Source: Acanthopleura granulata
Lineage: Eukaryota; Mollusca; Polyplacophora; Chitonida; Chitonidae
DNA: 64,000 bases
NCBI GenBank assembly: GCA_016165875.1
Contig: JABBOT010000012.1
Location: 5,735,534 to 5,799,533, forward strand
Direction: 5' to 3'
How positions within the stretch are numbered: position 1 is the first letter of the stretch; each line of letters begins with the position of its first letter. The notes under the pieces were generated by a model. It saw only the letters and a program-made list of their open reading frames with translations, was not told the origin of the DNA and did not search any database. Made by a program: the position numbers and the translations under genes. This document shows positions 27,690-39,550 of this stretch, piece after piece.

Positions 27690-28495
27690 ATGTCAAACAC
27701 CGACAGCATCGGTGGAACATCAACCAGATATCGGCTGTCCATTCGGAATGAGGATCGTACCAAGATTTTCGTACCGGGATGAATTCCCGAATGTTTTGGA
27801 ACTGTTGAAACATTTGCTAATTTTAAGTGTGAAGAAACAGCGATTAAAATTCTGGATGTCATCGAATTGAAATGTGGATTATTTCGGTATATAGATGTCA
27901 AGAACAGTGGATTGAGTAAAGCGGCGACTTTTCGCGACTATATCACAACATCGAGACAAATTGGGTGAAAGAAGTGGGCAAGATCCTGACAAGATCGATG
28001 TCACAAGACAACATCGTCAAACAGCGACTTGGCAATGTGGCAGCTTATATAGGCGACAGGAAACGATCACAGTGGAATATCTGAAAGGCCCTAGGTGGAA
28101 AGATCTGCCAGCAACATGGGTTTCCACCAGGGTCTGCCTGGTTTCATCCCACCATAATGCTGGCCGGCGCCGTATAAGTGAAATCTTTTTGACAACGGCG
28201 TAAAACACCAGTCAAATAAATAAATTGATTAATAAACATCTGTGAAAGGACCTGTGAGGAACTCGTCTAGCGAAAAACTTCTAGTCCTATCAGTGGTCAT
28301 TTTGATCCCGAAAACAAATAAGCCCTGAAGTTAAGATCCAAATTATGCAGAATTCTTGATTCAACTCATAGATAATGAACTCGGAAAAATTATGTTTCGA
28401 AATCTGTTCCCTGTGTCAGAAAATGCTACCACTGTCCGAGTGACTGATAGCGCTAAAATCATGGAATGTAAAACCGGAGCGGCGACGACGGTGTG
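27690..28495 (+). pseudogene. Decayed intronless reading frame, interrupted by a SINE
   Basis: From ATG at 27690 the frame reads MSNTDSIGGTSTRYRLSIRN, reaches a TGA at 27780, and reopens in the same frame as TVETFANFKCEETAIKILDV and GLFRYIDVKNSGLSKAATFR to a TGA at 27966. A +1 continuation gives VKEVGKILTRSMSQDN and ends at 28084. A SINE (28085-28235) follows, and another coding-like piece (MFRNLFPVSENATTVRV) ends at 28495. The amino-acid texture is that of a real protein with one nonsense change, one frameshift and one insertion. I cannot name the family. Confidence 0.4.
28085..28235 (+). mobile_element. SINE, 5'-truncated
   Basis: It begins within the body (GGAAAGATCTGCCAGCAAC), continues TCCCACCATAATGCTGGCCG and GTATAAGTGAAATC, and ends GTCAAATAAATAAAT. 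It lies inside the decayed reading frame described separately. Confidence 0.8.
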
Positions 28496-28499
28496 ATCT

Positions 28500-30830
28500 G
28501 CATTATTCTAAGTATTATATATGTGGCCGTGTTAAATACATACTTAAATATAGGCCCATACCGTTAGGTACTACTGTCGATGGTTGATTATTCTCCAGAT
28601 TAAGAGCCGTTCACAAGATATATGGTGATTTGTAGTCCTCTAACATTCCTCCGAATTTCAAGAGGCGAAAACTGGTCCAGTCGGACGTGCTGGCTTGAGA
28701 GGAAAGTGTGCCGTGTCTTCTTGATCATTGATTGATATGGCATAATAGTTAGGTATCCACATCCAACATCGGCTTGCAAAGAGGCCGGCATTTTCTGACA
28801 ACTGTTACTATTACCTGGGGTATGGGAAAAACCAAAAACAAAAAAACGGTAATTATGCACTCACTGAGCACTATATGGCCATCTTATAATTACAGTCCTC
28901 CAGACGCGTTTCGCTGCGGATTGAAGCCATGCGTTAGGTATATAGACTAGAAAGAAATGATAACCCTCTTAAATTGGTAATTATTCGAAATGTTTAAAAT
29001 AAATGACCGTAGATATTTAACATACTATACAACTTTCAGGAAAATATTCAGCAGCTTCGGGAAATAGTATTAAAACAGCAATACAGTTAACAGTGCTTGT
29101 TAGAAATGTTCAGTGTCAGACAGAGTGGCATGCATCAAATACCTAGGATGCGGTACATCACAGACATATGCTGATACACCTGATATTGAGAACTTCATGG
29201 TTTTAAACCATCGGGTATTCTTTGATTATGGAGGGACACTTTACAAAGGTGTTATCTGTACCAAACTGTGAAACTACCAATTTGCAGAGTAAAAGCCTAG
29301 CCCAGGGGCACAATTTCCGAGAGTCCCTAAATTAGGCCCCTAATTCGGGCCCATCCTCCAAAAGCCCCCTTCGTAACAGCGGGCGGACAAGTCAGTAGCA
29401 GACGACAGTGTCACCTCCGGCGAAAACCCCAAGTTATCTTCAACAAATATTGATTTCAATGTCGTTTTCCTAACTAGAGTGGAAACCTGACCTAGTGATG
29501 ATGACGGTTATAAAGCTAGTTCTTGAAAACAAGGGGTATTAGCGATGTGCTGAATGACAGGCTGACGTCTTCAAACCCTACCACTTAGCGCAGATCAGTA
29601 GGCTGTTAGTTACACTGGGGAATTACCGCCAATTTCCTACCGACAAAACTGACCCCCAAAACGTAACGTGGGCTCCACAAGCAAATTTACGTGTAGATTA
29701 CAAGACGACTAAAAGAAAACCCACTTATTTGGCTATCCTTAAAGCGCTATTTATTGAAAAATGACGAAGAAAAAAAGATGGCATACAGGGAAAAAAAAAT
29801 AACACCTTAGAAATTACCGTTTGTTGCAAATGACACGTTTTTGCCTGTTCGTCTATTTTTGGTGTGCTCTTTCTTCATCCGTAATATCTGAGCAATGAAA
29901 GATTTTGTCTGTTGCGAGTGCATAGAAGCACCATATGAATTTTCTTTTGCAAAGAACAAACATATGAAAATCCGAATACTTTAATTTGGAGTTTTATATT
30001 TTATTTTAAATTCACTGCATCGTGTATTCATCGTATTATTTTACAAACGAATCATCTTCTCATTAAGATACTAATTCAGCTTATGCTATAGAGAGTTTGG
30101 AGCTGGCATTGGACGAATGATTCAGGTGGTTGCCTTTCAGTCGTGGGATCAATCCCAAATAGTAAGGTACCAAAATTGCTGATTAGTTCGGATTTAGTTT
30201 AAACCAAATGTTCATGATTCAATGACAGTTTGTTTAATATGGAAATGCCAGTTTTATTTCTTTCCATTGTGTATTCAGCTTGATACTGGAGTGTACCAAA
30301 TGTTTATTATCAGAGAGTTTAGTTTGATATGGATATACCCGTTTTTCTATTTATCTATTTACCCGTCTTTTCCTATTTCTGTTGAGGATTTAGCTAGACT
30401 AGTATAGGAATATACTGTGTTGGTATGGTCAGTAAGAACCAAGTTTGATATGCATGTTTCAATTTTTTTTTATATTTCCATTGTGGATTCAGGTTGGCGT
30501 GAGGGTAGGCCTCCATATTTTTATGATTCACTGTGTTAGTTTAAGCGATATCAAACAGAACCAAATTTTGTATCATCTCCATTGCGGATGTAACTGAAAG
30601 GGAGTGTACCAAGGAAACTATACTAATTTGAAAGAATGGTTTAATTTTCGAAAGTTCGGTTATTTATAGTTGTCAGTTAAATTACAATTACACAGAAAAC
30701 TTTTATATGGGGCATTTAATTATTGTCGACTTAAAACGATGAAATGAGTCATCAAAGAAGTAATTTTAACTGTCGCTTTAATGCTTCGAATAAACTGTAA
30801 AATCCATCTGTGTTTGAAAGCTTGGAGCCC
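28500..30830. other. Intergenic, no gene seen
   Basis: Unique AT-rich sequence with no supported gene. There is a tRNA-like fragment with a weak B box (GTGGGATCAATCCC) near 30083-30160. Confidence 0.5.
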
Positions 30831-30965
30831 TGAGTTAAAAACGACGATGAAGTTGAAGGTCTTCTCTAGCGCCGTTATTCATGCGATCGAAAGCGGCCAT
30901 TCCAAGCAGCAGCGTTCCTTAGAAGGGTTCGGTCAACGCAGCGATTAACCTTCTAAGCCAAAGAA
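30830..30965. promoter_or_regulatory. GC-richer block, possible conserved noncoding element
   Basis: A compact, non-repetitive block (GCGCCGTTATTCATGCGATC, AAAGCGGCCATTCCAAGCAG, CAACGCAGCGATTAACC) is embedded in AT-rich surroundings. It has no reading frame. The regulatory suggestion is inference from composition only. Confidence 0.2.
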
Positions 30966-31514
30966 TTAAGGTAGTGGTTGATGAGAAAATGTTATTGCTG
31001 ATACGCTGGCAATAAGTTTGATTGTTACCCCAATGAGAAACCTATCAAACTGAAATTGACGCTTTATGTTATTAATACAATCCGTTTAATATGCGTAATC
31101 TCTGAGGGAACTTCTTAAAATATCATGCACAGATGAATTACACGATCAGATTTATTCCATGCGCCACATCAGTGATATAATGATGGATGGCTTACTTGGT
31201 GCGCTTTTCGTAAACACAACAACTTTTCAAACTTTCTCTACCTAAAGAAATGCTTTAAATGGTCATCAAATTATGAGTTGGAGATTACAGAAATAAATTT
31301 TTGACGGTCATGAGTGAAATACACGTATAGTTTAATATATTGAACCTTCTGACCATACAGCCATGTATATAACCTTCAGCTGTTCCAGCATTAACTTTCG
31401 ACATTATACCCACATAAAGGAAATTGTACAGGTTCCATCATCACATATGAATCTGTAGGCGGAACTCAAACATAGCCATGTGCACAAAGGCATGGCGCCT
31501 GTACGGATTCAATA

Positions 31515-31785
31515 CGAGCGTTATATGTGGACTGGGAATTCCCACGCTCGGTTGCTGTGAGTTCAAGCCCATCTCATAATTGTTTCCTCTCCGGCCGGCC
31601 GTGGGACGGTCTGCCAGCAACCTGCGGTTGGAAGTGGGTTTCCCCCAGGCTCTACCCGATTTCCTCCCACCATGATGCAGGCCGCCGTCGTGTAAGTTAA
31701 ATATTCTTGAGTAAGGCGTAAAATAACAATCAAATAAATAAATAAATAGATAAATAAATAAATAAATAAATAAAAAAATCTCCAC
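31515..31785 (+). mobile_element. tRNA-headed SINE with long (TAAA) tail
   Basis: CGGTTGCTGTGAGTTCAAGCC (B-box-like), CTCCGGCCGGCCGTGGGACG, GTGGGTTTCCCCCAGGCTC, CTCCCACCATGATGC and TCGTGTAAGTTAAATATTC are followed by TCAAATAAATAAATAAATAG and more (TAAA) units. The long uniform tail suggests a younger insertion. Confidence 0.88.
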
Positions 31786-32399
31786 GCTGTATAACTGCTC
31801 GTGGGGGTATTGCATAATGACAATAAGCTGTCAACGATGTTCGTGAGGCCGCATGCGTACACTTATTTCCGTGGAAGACAACTTAAATCTCAAACCAACA
31901 TGGTGTGTCTATCTGAACACACTTGACACGAGGGAAAGTTGGTCAGTAATTTATCAACGATCAGGGTTTCATTCCAGGTTTCCTTCACTGGGAGCCATGG
32001 TATATAAGTGAACAATTTATCAGTACCCGTTAGGCCAGAGTGGAGTAAATAAAAACAATGCATCAGTTACTTGCAAATTTGCGACAATCGCCAGACCAGA
32101 TTAAAAAAATAATAAATAACAGATCACTACATAAAATAAGAAAAAAAAAATCGCTGCAGAATGACGACCTCTGACACTCTGACCTATGAGGTCACTATCT
32201 CGAAACCAGCTCTCGCCACTTGGGCCTGGGCTTTAAGACAGGAGGTTTGTCGGCATACTTGGTGAAGGACTATGGTTTGATCCCGGCACTGCAGAAACCT
32301 CCATCATGCCAAATATCATTCGTCAGTGCAACACATACAACACAGTTTGATCGCTATCTGTGTACGCACATTCTTCAAATTTTGTTTCATTGGTGTTTT

Positions 32400-32530
32400 A
32401 TGTCGTACTCTCTCTGCATATATATTCTCCTAAGCCCCCCCGCCCCCAAAAAGAAAAAAAACCAAACCCCAAAAAACCCCCAAAACAAAAGAAACAAAAA
32501 ATAAATAAACAAACAAACAAACAAAAGAAC
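32400..32530. repeat. C/A-rich low-complexity tract
   Basis: A run of CCCCCCGCCCCCAAAAAG followed by A-rich AAACCCC and AAACAAAC units. It has no sign of coding. Confidence 0.8.
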
Positions 32531-32859
32531 GCATAGTCAAAATATCTTTTGAGACACCAGGCGTTATCAACGTCCACAGTGAATCTATGACCTAGTGTCA
32601 TGGCTGAATGAAATTCTCCTGCTCATTCCATGATCACTGACAATTGGATTATGTCACTGCGTAATCTGGCTGAAACTGACAGCGTAATTTAAATTTTTAT
32701 CCACCTTTTAAAAAGCAGATTTTTAAGGTGAAAATTCAAACTATGCGTTACTTTTCGGCACTCATACCTATACTTATCACACTACCTAACTGCTTACCAT
32801 AACTGTATACGTGATAACCGTTCCTTGACCTTTGACACGTCACATCGGTGAAAGGTTAA

Positions 32860-33490
32860 AACCGTCTCACCGGTGGCGGCCATTAAAATTTTTGTTTTCC
32901 ACTGAAAAAATACACCATTGCATAAAAACCGCGGAGAATAATGGCAAGTTTGTTTTCACACCAAATCTTGTTAAATACAGCGGATTAATTGGCAGCGTGC
33001 CATTTAGCAGTGAGGACCAGCTGGGAACTGAGGTTTAGGTACGGAGAAAGCTAGTAAAACCATCCACCAGAACGGGTAACGTATACTTAATAAGGTCGGA
33101 GGCGCCCGGTAACCTCCTGTACATAAATATACACAATTCCCAATTTTCTATATGGATAAACTGAAAGCGTGCGCTTCAAGCTCGTGCTTTAACCTGGGAC
33201 TGTTCGGAAAATGGACGGTAGAGGTTGAGCCAACATGTGCCACAACCAGGAACACGAGCAGCAACAAACAACAGCGTGTCGGATGGCCTTGTTTGACTAA
33301 AGACCGACAGGGAAAATAAACTGCCATTAGCTCCTACGTGGGACCACCGAAGACGAGCGAAACCCGAGCCCCTGAGGGATGTCATCCTGCAAGGTGTGCA
33401 CTACGAAAAATGAAAGGCAATTAGCACGCCAATTTTAAGACTAGTTATGGAGTTCGGCAAGATTTTGCGAAGAGGATGGAGAAGTTAAAT
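32860..33490. promoter_or_regulatory. Non-repetitive blocks, possible conserved noncoding elements
   Basis: Complex, GC-richer sequence contains TCACCGGTGGCGGCCATTAA, CAGCGGATTAATTGGCAGCG (homeodomain-type GGATTA and TAATTG) and GGCAATTAGCACGCCAATTT. It has no credible open frame. The distance to the Vsx start (about 23 kb) fits a long-range enhancer, but this is inference. Confidence 0.25.
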
Positions 33491-33835
33491 TATATACCTA
33501 TATAGTGTTACATATGTAACAATTATGTATTATTTTGACGTTTCAGGCGAATGGACTCCTACGCGGTACCTTTTTTGTATTTATAAAGAAACCAATAAGG
33601 CGCATGGAGTTTCGGGTCCAATCTGTATTGACTATTGCTCTCTTACAATCGATGAGTCAATACGTTACCAGTTTGTTCCGAAAATGTCACCGAAAGTACA
33701 AAAATGAATAACAGAGTACACAGCCTGCAGGAGAATAACTTGCTTGGCGCCATTCCTGGTGGCAATTTGAGTGAGTGGAATTTCCATTGATTCCATATTC
33801 AGAATACATATCGCCTTCAGTACAGTGAGCGGAGA

Positions 33836-34640
33836 GTGACTGTTACCCTGGAGAAATATGGGTGTTATCCCAGAGAGGTAATAGTGGTCTTATCCCGGAG
33901 ATTTATTTACTCGATTAGTGTTTTACGCCGTACTCAAGAATATTTCACTTATACGACGGCGGCCTGCATTATATTGGGAGGAAACTGGGCAAAGCCCGGT
34001 GGAAACCCACGACCATCCACAGGTTGCTGGCAGACTTTATCCAATAAAAGTAATCTCAGTGCTGTCCCAGAGAGGTAATGTGGGTGTGATCCCAGCAGGA
34101 GAGGTGATGTGGGTGAGCGGAGAGTGATTGTTATCCTGGAGAAGTAGTATGGGAGTTATCCCAGAGAATTAATGTGGGTGTTATCCCGGAGAAGTGATCT
34201 CGGTGTTGTCCCAGAGAGTTAATGTGGATGGTGTTCCCGGCAGGAGAAGTAATTAATGTGGGTGTAATGTGGGTTTTATCCAGGAGAGGTATTGTGGGTA
34301 TCATGCTGGAGAGGTAATATTAGTGTTATCCGGGGGAGGTAATGTGGGTGTTATCCTGGAGAAGTAATCTCTGTGTTGTCCCAGAGAGTTAATGTGGATG
34401 TTATACCCGGCAGAAGAGGTAATGCAGGTGTTATCCTCGGCAGGAGAGGTAATGTGGGTGTTATCCCGTATGGGTGATGTGGGTTTTTCCCGGTCGAAGA
34501 TCTAATGTGGGTGTAATCCGGGAGAGGTAATGCGGGTATTATTCCGGAGGGGTAACGTTGGTGTTATTCCGGAGAGTTAACGTGGGCATTATCCCGGGTA
34601 GATACTCTAGGTGTTATCCCCTGAGAGATAATGTAAATGC
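33836..34640 (+). repeat. Degenerate minisatellite, roughly 24-30 bp units
   Basis: Imperfect units of the form GGAGAGGTAATGTGGGTGTTATCCC recur about 20 times. The array is split by an inverted SINE at 33896-34045. Many units contain GAG|GTAAT, which looks like a splice donor, recalling the donor arrays of PLD3 and CNST, but no exon is evident beside it. Confidence 0.85.
33896..34045 (-). mobile_element. SINE, inserted within a minisatellite
   Basis: ATTTATTTACTCGATTAGTG, TTACGCCGTACTCAAGAATA, ACTTATACGACGGCGGCC, GGAAACCCACGACC and CAGGTTGCTGGCAG match the SINE body in inverse orientation. The tRNA-like head is missing. Minisatellite units lie on both sides. Confidence 0.88.
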
Positions 34641-34859
34641 TATTTACCATGTAGACTGTACCAAATGTATGTGTTATCTCTTGGGATTCATCCAGACTTA
34701 ATGTCGGAGAGTTCATGTAGGTTTTATATGTCATGTATACACTGTATATGCTATAGCTAATGACAGAGGTTATATAGAGAATTGATATAGGCGTTAGTAA
34801 GGACAGCTGATGTGCATGTTACCTCGGCAAGCTGATACTGTTACCGTACAGTGGACAGC

Positions 34860-35130
34860 TGATAAAGGTTATCCGGGCGGCGGGGCGGGTGACGGGAAAG
34901 GTCGGCTGGGGATGACAGAAGATCCGCCGGCCTAACGGTTCTCGGCCACGCGCTCAGTCGGCTTCATAACGAGGCTAATTCCTACTCCCTCGTCGCCGTA
35001 CATGCCAATGGGTGCACTAATTAACGGGTTGGTAGAACTTGGTAGAAATCAAGTTGGCGTGTTTCACGAGGCCTTATTACGGACGGCCGTTACCTTTATT
35101 GGCTATTGTTATTAGGAACTATCCTGTCTT
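34860..35130. promoter_or_regulatory. GC-rich block with homeodomain motifs, candidate regulatory element
   Basis: This is one of the most GC-rich non-repetitive stretches in the desert (GGGCGGCGGGGCGGGTGACG, CGGCCACGCGCTCAGTCGGC). It contains GAGGCTAATTCC, CACTAATTAACGGG and CTTTATTGGCTATTG. It has no open frame. It could be an enhancer or the promoter of an unannotated noncoding transcript. Confidence 0.3.
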
Positions 35131-35654
35131 AACCCAACTCAAAGAATTGTCACAAGAGCACTTCGGTGAATTTATGGCGCGTTCTTATGTATTTATATTA
35201 AATGACGCTACAAGAATCGATCGATTTAGTTATAGATGGAAAATGTCGTAAAAACGTCATATATGTTAGCTGTTTATATTGGAACGGGTTAAATGTGTGA
35301 GAACTGATATTTTGTCCCTACACCATGTTACAATAAAAATGATGTTGAAGTTACTCTTGATACCGACGTAAAAAATAATGTGCAAAAGCCACATGCATCA
35401 ACAGGTTAAATATTGATATATTGTAAGAATTTTCATGGGACTATGTTAGTCACGATCTGATAAAGAACATCCTTAAAAGATTTACAATATTATTAAGCAA
35501 TGTTTATTTAACAGCACATACTTTCTGTTTAAGAGAAATAAGTTCACATTCCACACTAATGATCTGATTTTCACAGGTCGAGCAATTTTCTTTCAACAAC
35601 TATATGTAGTTGGTTCATGTATACATTTATAAACGAATGTCAATTAACTTTGCG

Positions 35655-35915
35655 TCATCATTTATTTATTTATTTATTTATTTGATTGGTGTTTTACAGT
35701 GTACTCAACAATATTTCACTTATGCGACAACGGCCAGCATTATGGTGGGAGCAAACCGGGCAGCAACCGAGGGAAACCCACGACCACCCGCAGGTTGCTG
35801 ACGCCCCTTCCCAAGTATTGCCGGAGAGGAAGCCAGCATGAGCAGGACTTGCGATTGCATTGATACATGAGAGGCTCCTGGCTCATTATAAAGCGCTACT
35901 CAGGCCCCCATCACC
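35655..35915 (-). mobile_element. tRNA-headed SINE, near full length, inverted
   Basis: It starts with a (TTTA) tail and TTGATTGGTGTTTTACAGTG, continues CAGCATTATGGTGGGAGC, GGGAAACCCACGACC, CGCAGGTTGCTG, GCCGGAGAGGAAGCCAGCAT, and reaches the tRNA-like head GAGAGGCTCCTGGCTCATTA. It is the most complete copy for defining the element's ends. Confidence 0.88.
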
Positions 35916-35957
35916 GTTTATACGGACAGAGACTTGCAGTTTATCCTTTTGCACATA

Positions 35958-36113
35958 CATGCGATAAACAAAGTAAAACTATGGATAGGGTATGCCAGTG
36001 TGTACGCTCTCAAAAGTTATGTCCTGTGTGGCATACATGCGATAAACAAAGTAAAACTATGGACAGGGTATCCTATTGTATATGCTCTCAAAAGTTATGT
36101 CCTGCGTGGCATA
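35958..36113 (+). repeat. 78-bp direct repeat, two copies
   Basis: The segment CATGCGATAAACAAAGTAAA through GTCCTGTGTGGCATA is followed at once by a second copy with about seven differences. It directly follows the SINE at 35655-35915. The length is a multiple of three, which keeps a fortuitous frame open. Confidence 0.9.
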
Positions 36114-36114
36114 A

Positions 36115-38560
36115 AGTATACTGCGATGCCGATAAACATATGCTATATAAAGATACATTTTTGAAAGCCTGTTCCCAGCGTATTTTTTTATATGTCTTTG
36201 ATTTCAAGATACGAAATATGTTAATTATCCTTAAGATGAAATGTACATTTTTTCATCTTGTATTTATTTTGTATTCAGTGGGTACGAACTGCAGCCACCA
36301 TGTTGATGTCCTTACAGACTTGTAAGCTGGTGACGCCAGGTAAAATATAAAACGTACACGAGACGCGATCATAACTGATGTCAATGTGTGTAAAATAGAA
36401 TTGTTGCTTTTAATCAATACACAGCGGTAATTGACCATAAGCGCAATGCAGAGACTTGATGGAGAAAAGCTTTACAGAGTATTGAGGAGAACACATCATT
36501 GCATATAATTTTCTTTTGAATGAGCATGAACCCAATGTCCAGAACCTCTCTGTTGTATAAAATTACCATGCATTGTGGAAGCAACTGTCAACCATTTGTT
36601 CATTTAACGACAACTTCTAAACTAGCTTGGTATACACGATTTGCGTACTGATAAAACGCCCGGGCCTTGATCCTGCCTGACGTCTTCAAAGGCAGTGACA
36701 TGTATATGTGCACATACTTAACAGACAGCTATACTGAATTTTCAATGAGTTAGGTATAAAATAGAATCTCAGACCTTTGAAGATTTTTATAATAATTATC
36801 ATATGTACAAGTCGATAAGCACATTTGGGTAGCCACTTAATGGAATGGCTAAATGCCTGTGGTTTAACATCACTTAGGCAACACTGCAGCTATATATATT
36901 TTGGAGACCCGGATCAGAGGAACTCATCAGGCAATACTACATTATCTCGGGCATTTATCAAGTACATACTAGGATGTACATGGCTTTTGTAGTATTTCAA
37001 TAATTCATTAGGAATTGAAAACCAACGGATAAATGAATAAGTAGGTTAAATGTGGTCTGTTTATGTCTTCTTCATTTCCAAATATAGGGAGTTGCGATGT
37101 GATGAAGAATATACAGGTGGACAAAGCATTTAAGGATGTATCCGCCCAACTGTGATGTAGTGCCACATATTCGAACAAATCAGCAAAACTATTAACACTT
37201 CAGAACGCATGGCGGTGAATGTGTGTGTATTCATTATCTTATTCTATAACATCATCAGAGCGCGGATTTAAGTGCATGTGTTCTACACGTATACATAAAC
37301 GTCTTTCGTTCGATCTTTAACAAAGCATTCAGAAAACTATATTCCATATCATGCTTTACAGAGCTTTTTCTATGTAGCCACTGAGATCATTTGCTGTTGA
37401 GTATAAATTTGGTTAATTTGATCTCACGGCTACCGCAAAGAGAACAGGAGAAATTTGTCTCCATCATTTCATCTCGGTAAATAATTAAGACGTATTTAGT
37501 TCAGTCTGAAGACGTATTAAGGCAAAGTCGAGCGTCACCTGACAGCGCCTTCGGATAATTTTCCGATGATGAGCGGAGACAAGAATGAAGATATCGATCG
37601 GTTTATCAATAAAATCAGGTGCGGACAGGTGATTGGCCTCGTCAAGAGTTAACTCAGGTAACAAAGTCAAAGGTAAAACGACATCAAACAGGACAGGTAA
37701 AAGGCAGTCGGTGTTCTTCGATCGCTTACAGGTATATCCATCCTCGTGGCTCTGCCTTCTGAGTTTGATTAACTAAACTAATTATACCGGGTACAAAGTA
37801 GTCTGTTAAAACTTTTAATCATAGACATAGTGGCTTGCATAGAATGAAACAGCCTTCTGGTTGTTGGAATATATATACATGAAGACTAAACCACGTCATA
37901 TGACTGCTGCTTGTTGGTTATTGCCATATACAAACAAATCAACGGTACTCGAGAAAAAGGAATAGCCTTAAACTATTAGTAATAATGATGATAACTCTGG
38001 TATCATGATTTATTAGCATGACTCTTTTGAAAGGTCACTTACTGTCATTTGGTTTAAATGTTTATATAAGGACTGGTGAATTTTTATATGTACTACATGC
38101 AGATTTTGAGCTTGAAATTATAAAATCCCTATAAAAGTTCTTTGGGGGTTGACAAAATAAAAAACGTATAGAAAGAAGACAGAAAAGTGTCCAGAGTAAT
38201 GAAATGATACAGATGAAATGCAAATGCAATAAATTGGCAGGCTTTGGCTTTGACTGTTAAGTTTTCTGTCTCATCTTGTTGCACCCAGGCGACCTTCAAT
38301 TTCTTTTCTCGGCAGGAATTCAAGGTCAAATAAAAGAGTCGACCTCCGCTCAAGTAAACGAAATATTTTCTTTGCTTCTCTGAAACATAAGCTGATTAGA
38401 GGTATTTTTAAGATATTTTGACGAACCGGGCAGATGCAGACGACCCACGCGGTATCACATGACACCCAAACGTTTGGGGGTAGTTTCATTTTGTCGGAAA
38501 AGCCGAAGTGTTTACATAAAAATAACGTTAGATACATCAGTATTCCAGAGGCGCTGAAGC
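36115..38560. other. Intergenic, no gene seen
   Basis: AT-rich unique sequence. Short open frames show no recognisable domain. Confidence 0.5.
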
Positions 38561-38569
38561 GTGGGTCCG

Positions 38570-39550
38570 TGGCACATTGACCTTCCTAAGCTGGACGAAT
38601 TCGGCACCTGTAAAAACTTGCCTGTGATATAAGCACCAATTAAGAGAAATAATATTACTGGCAATTATAACCGGCCCCGTATGGTTCCCCCTTGTAGATA
38701 TTTTCACATATCTGACATCTCGGGATCTCGTTCCGCCCTGTCACTCACGTGCTAGATGATGGCAATTTACACGAAACACGTGGTTTACGTTGCCTTTGGG
38801 CCTGGCGATGACGTAAACCTACACAGCTGAAAAATAATCTACACATAATTACCGTGAAGCATGCACCGTGTCGAAGTAACCCAGGTGCACGGAAGCTAAT
38901 CTTCTCATTGGTCAAACACTAGTTCCAGTGACGTGAATCTTCTCCGTGTTCCTATAACATGCACGTTAGTGGCACGAATATCTCCGGAAGTCTTCCACCT
39001 AAGTGCTGTTTAATAGGAACCAAATTTGACATCTCAGTGTAGCAAGAACAGCAACACACTGAAGAGAAACAGCTACGGTAATCTAATTTTAGAGACGCAT
39101 AAAAGCAGTACTAATAATAAATACAGCTTGTAAAATATCGGTTGTGGACGATCTGTTGTCGCATTTACAAAATTCACAGAATGGAGGTTTCGGAGGTGAC
39201 AGAACACGCCTGCACAGTATCCGCTAATACGCCAGTTAAAAGCCGAATCGAGTCGTCGAGGTCAAGTACCGTAATGATGTTTACATAGACTAATAGTTGC
39301 GCTAATTTCCAAGTGTATTTTCCGGTAAAAAATGAAGGAAAAGTCAATAACAATCTTCAGCAAGAGCCACTTTACGCCTGCCACAACACGTCAACTTTCG
39401 GCAGATCTCGGTAATCTCCGGCAGCCGACAGATTGACACTTCTGACATGTTGATTTCACAGCTGACGTGGCTAGCATGTTCATTGCCGCTAAAAGAAATA
39501 AACAGTCTCTACCGCTGAGTGAGCGGCTCAGTACGAGACACTTGACACTT
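38570..39550. promoter_or_regulatory. Non-repetitive, GC-richer stretch, possible regulatory DNA
   Basis: There is mixed unique sequence with E-box and CRE-like motifs (TCACGTGCTAG, CACGTGGTTTACG, GGCGATGACGTAAACC, CAGTGACGTGAATC). It has no supported exon. The density of CACGTG and TGACGT cores is higher than in the flanks. Confidence 0.2.
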
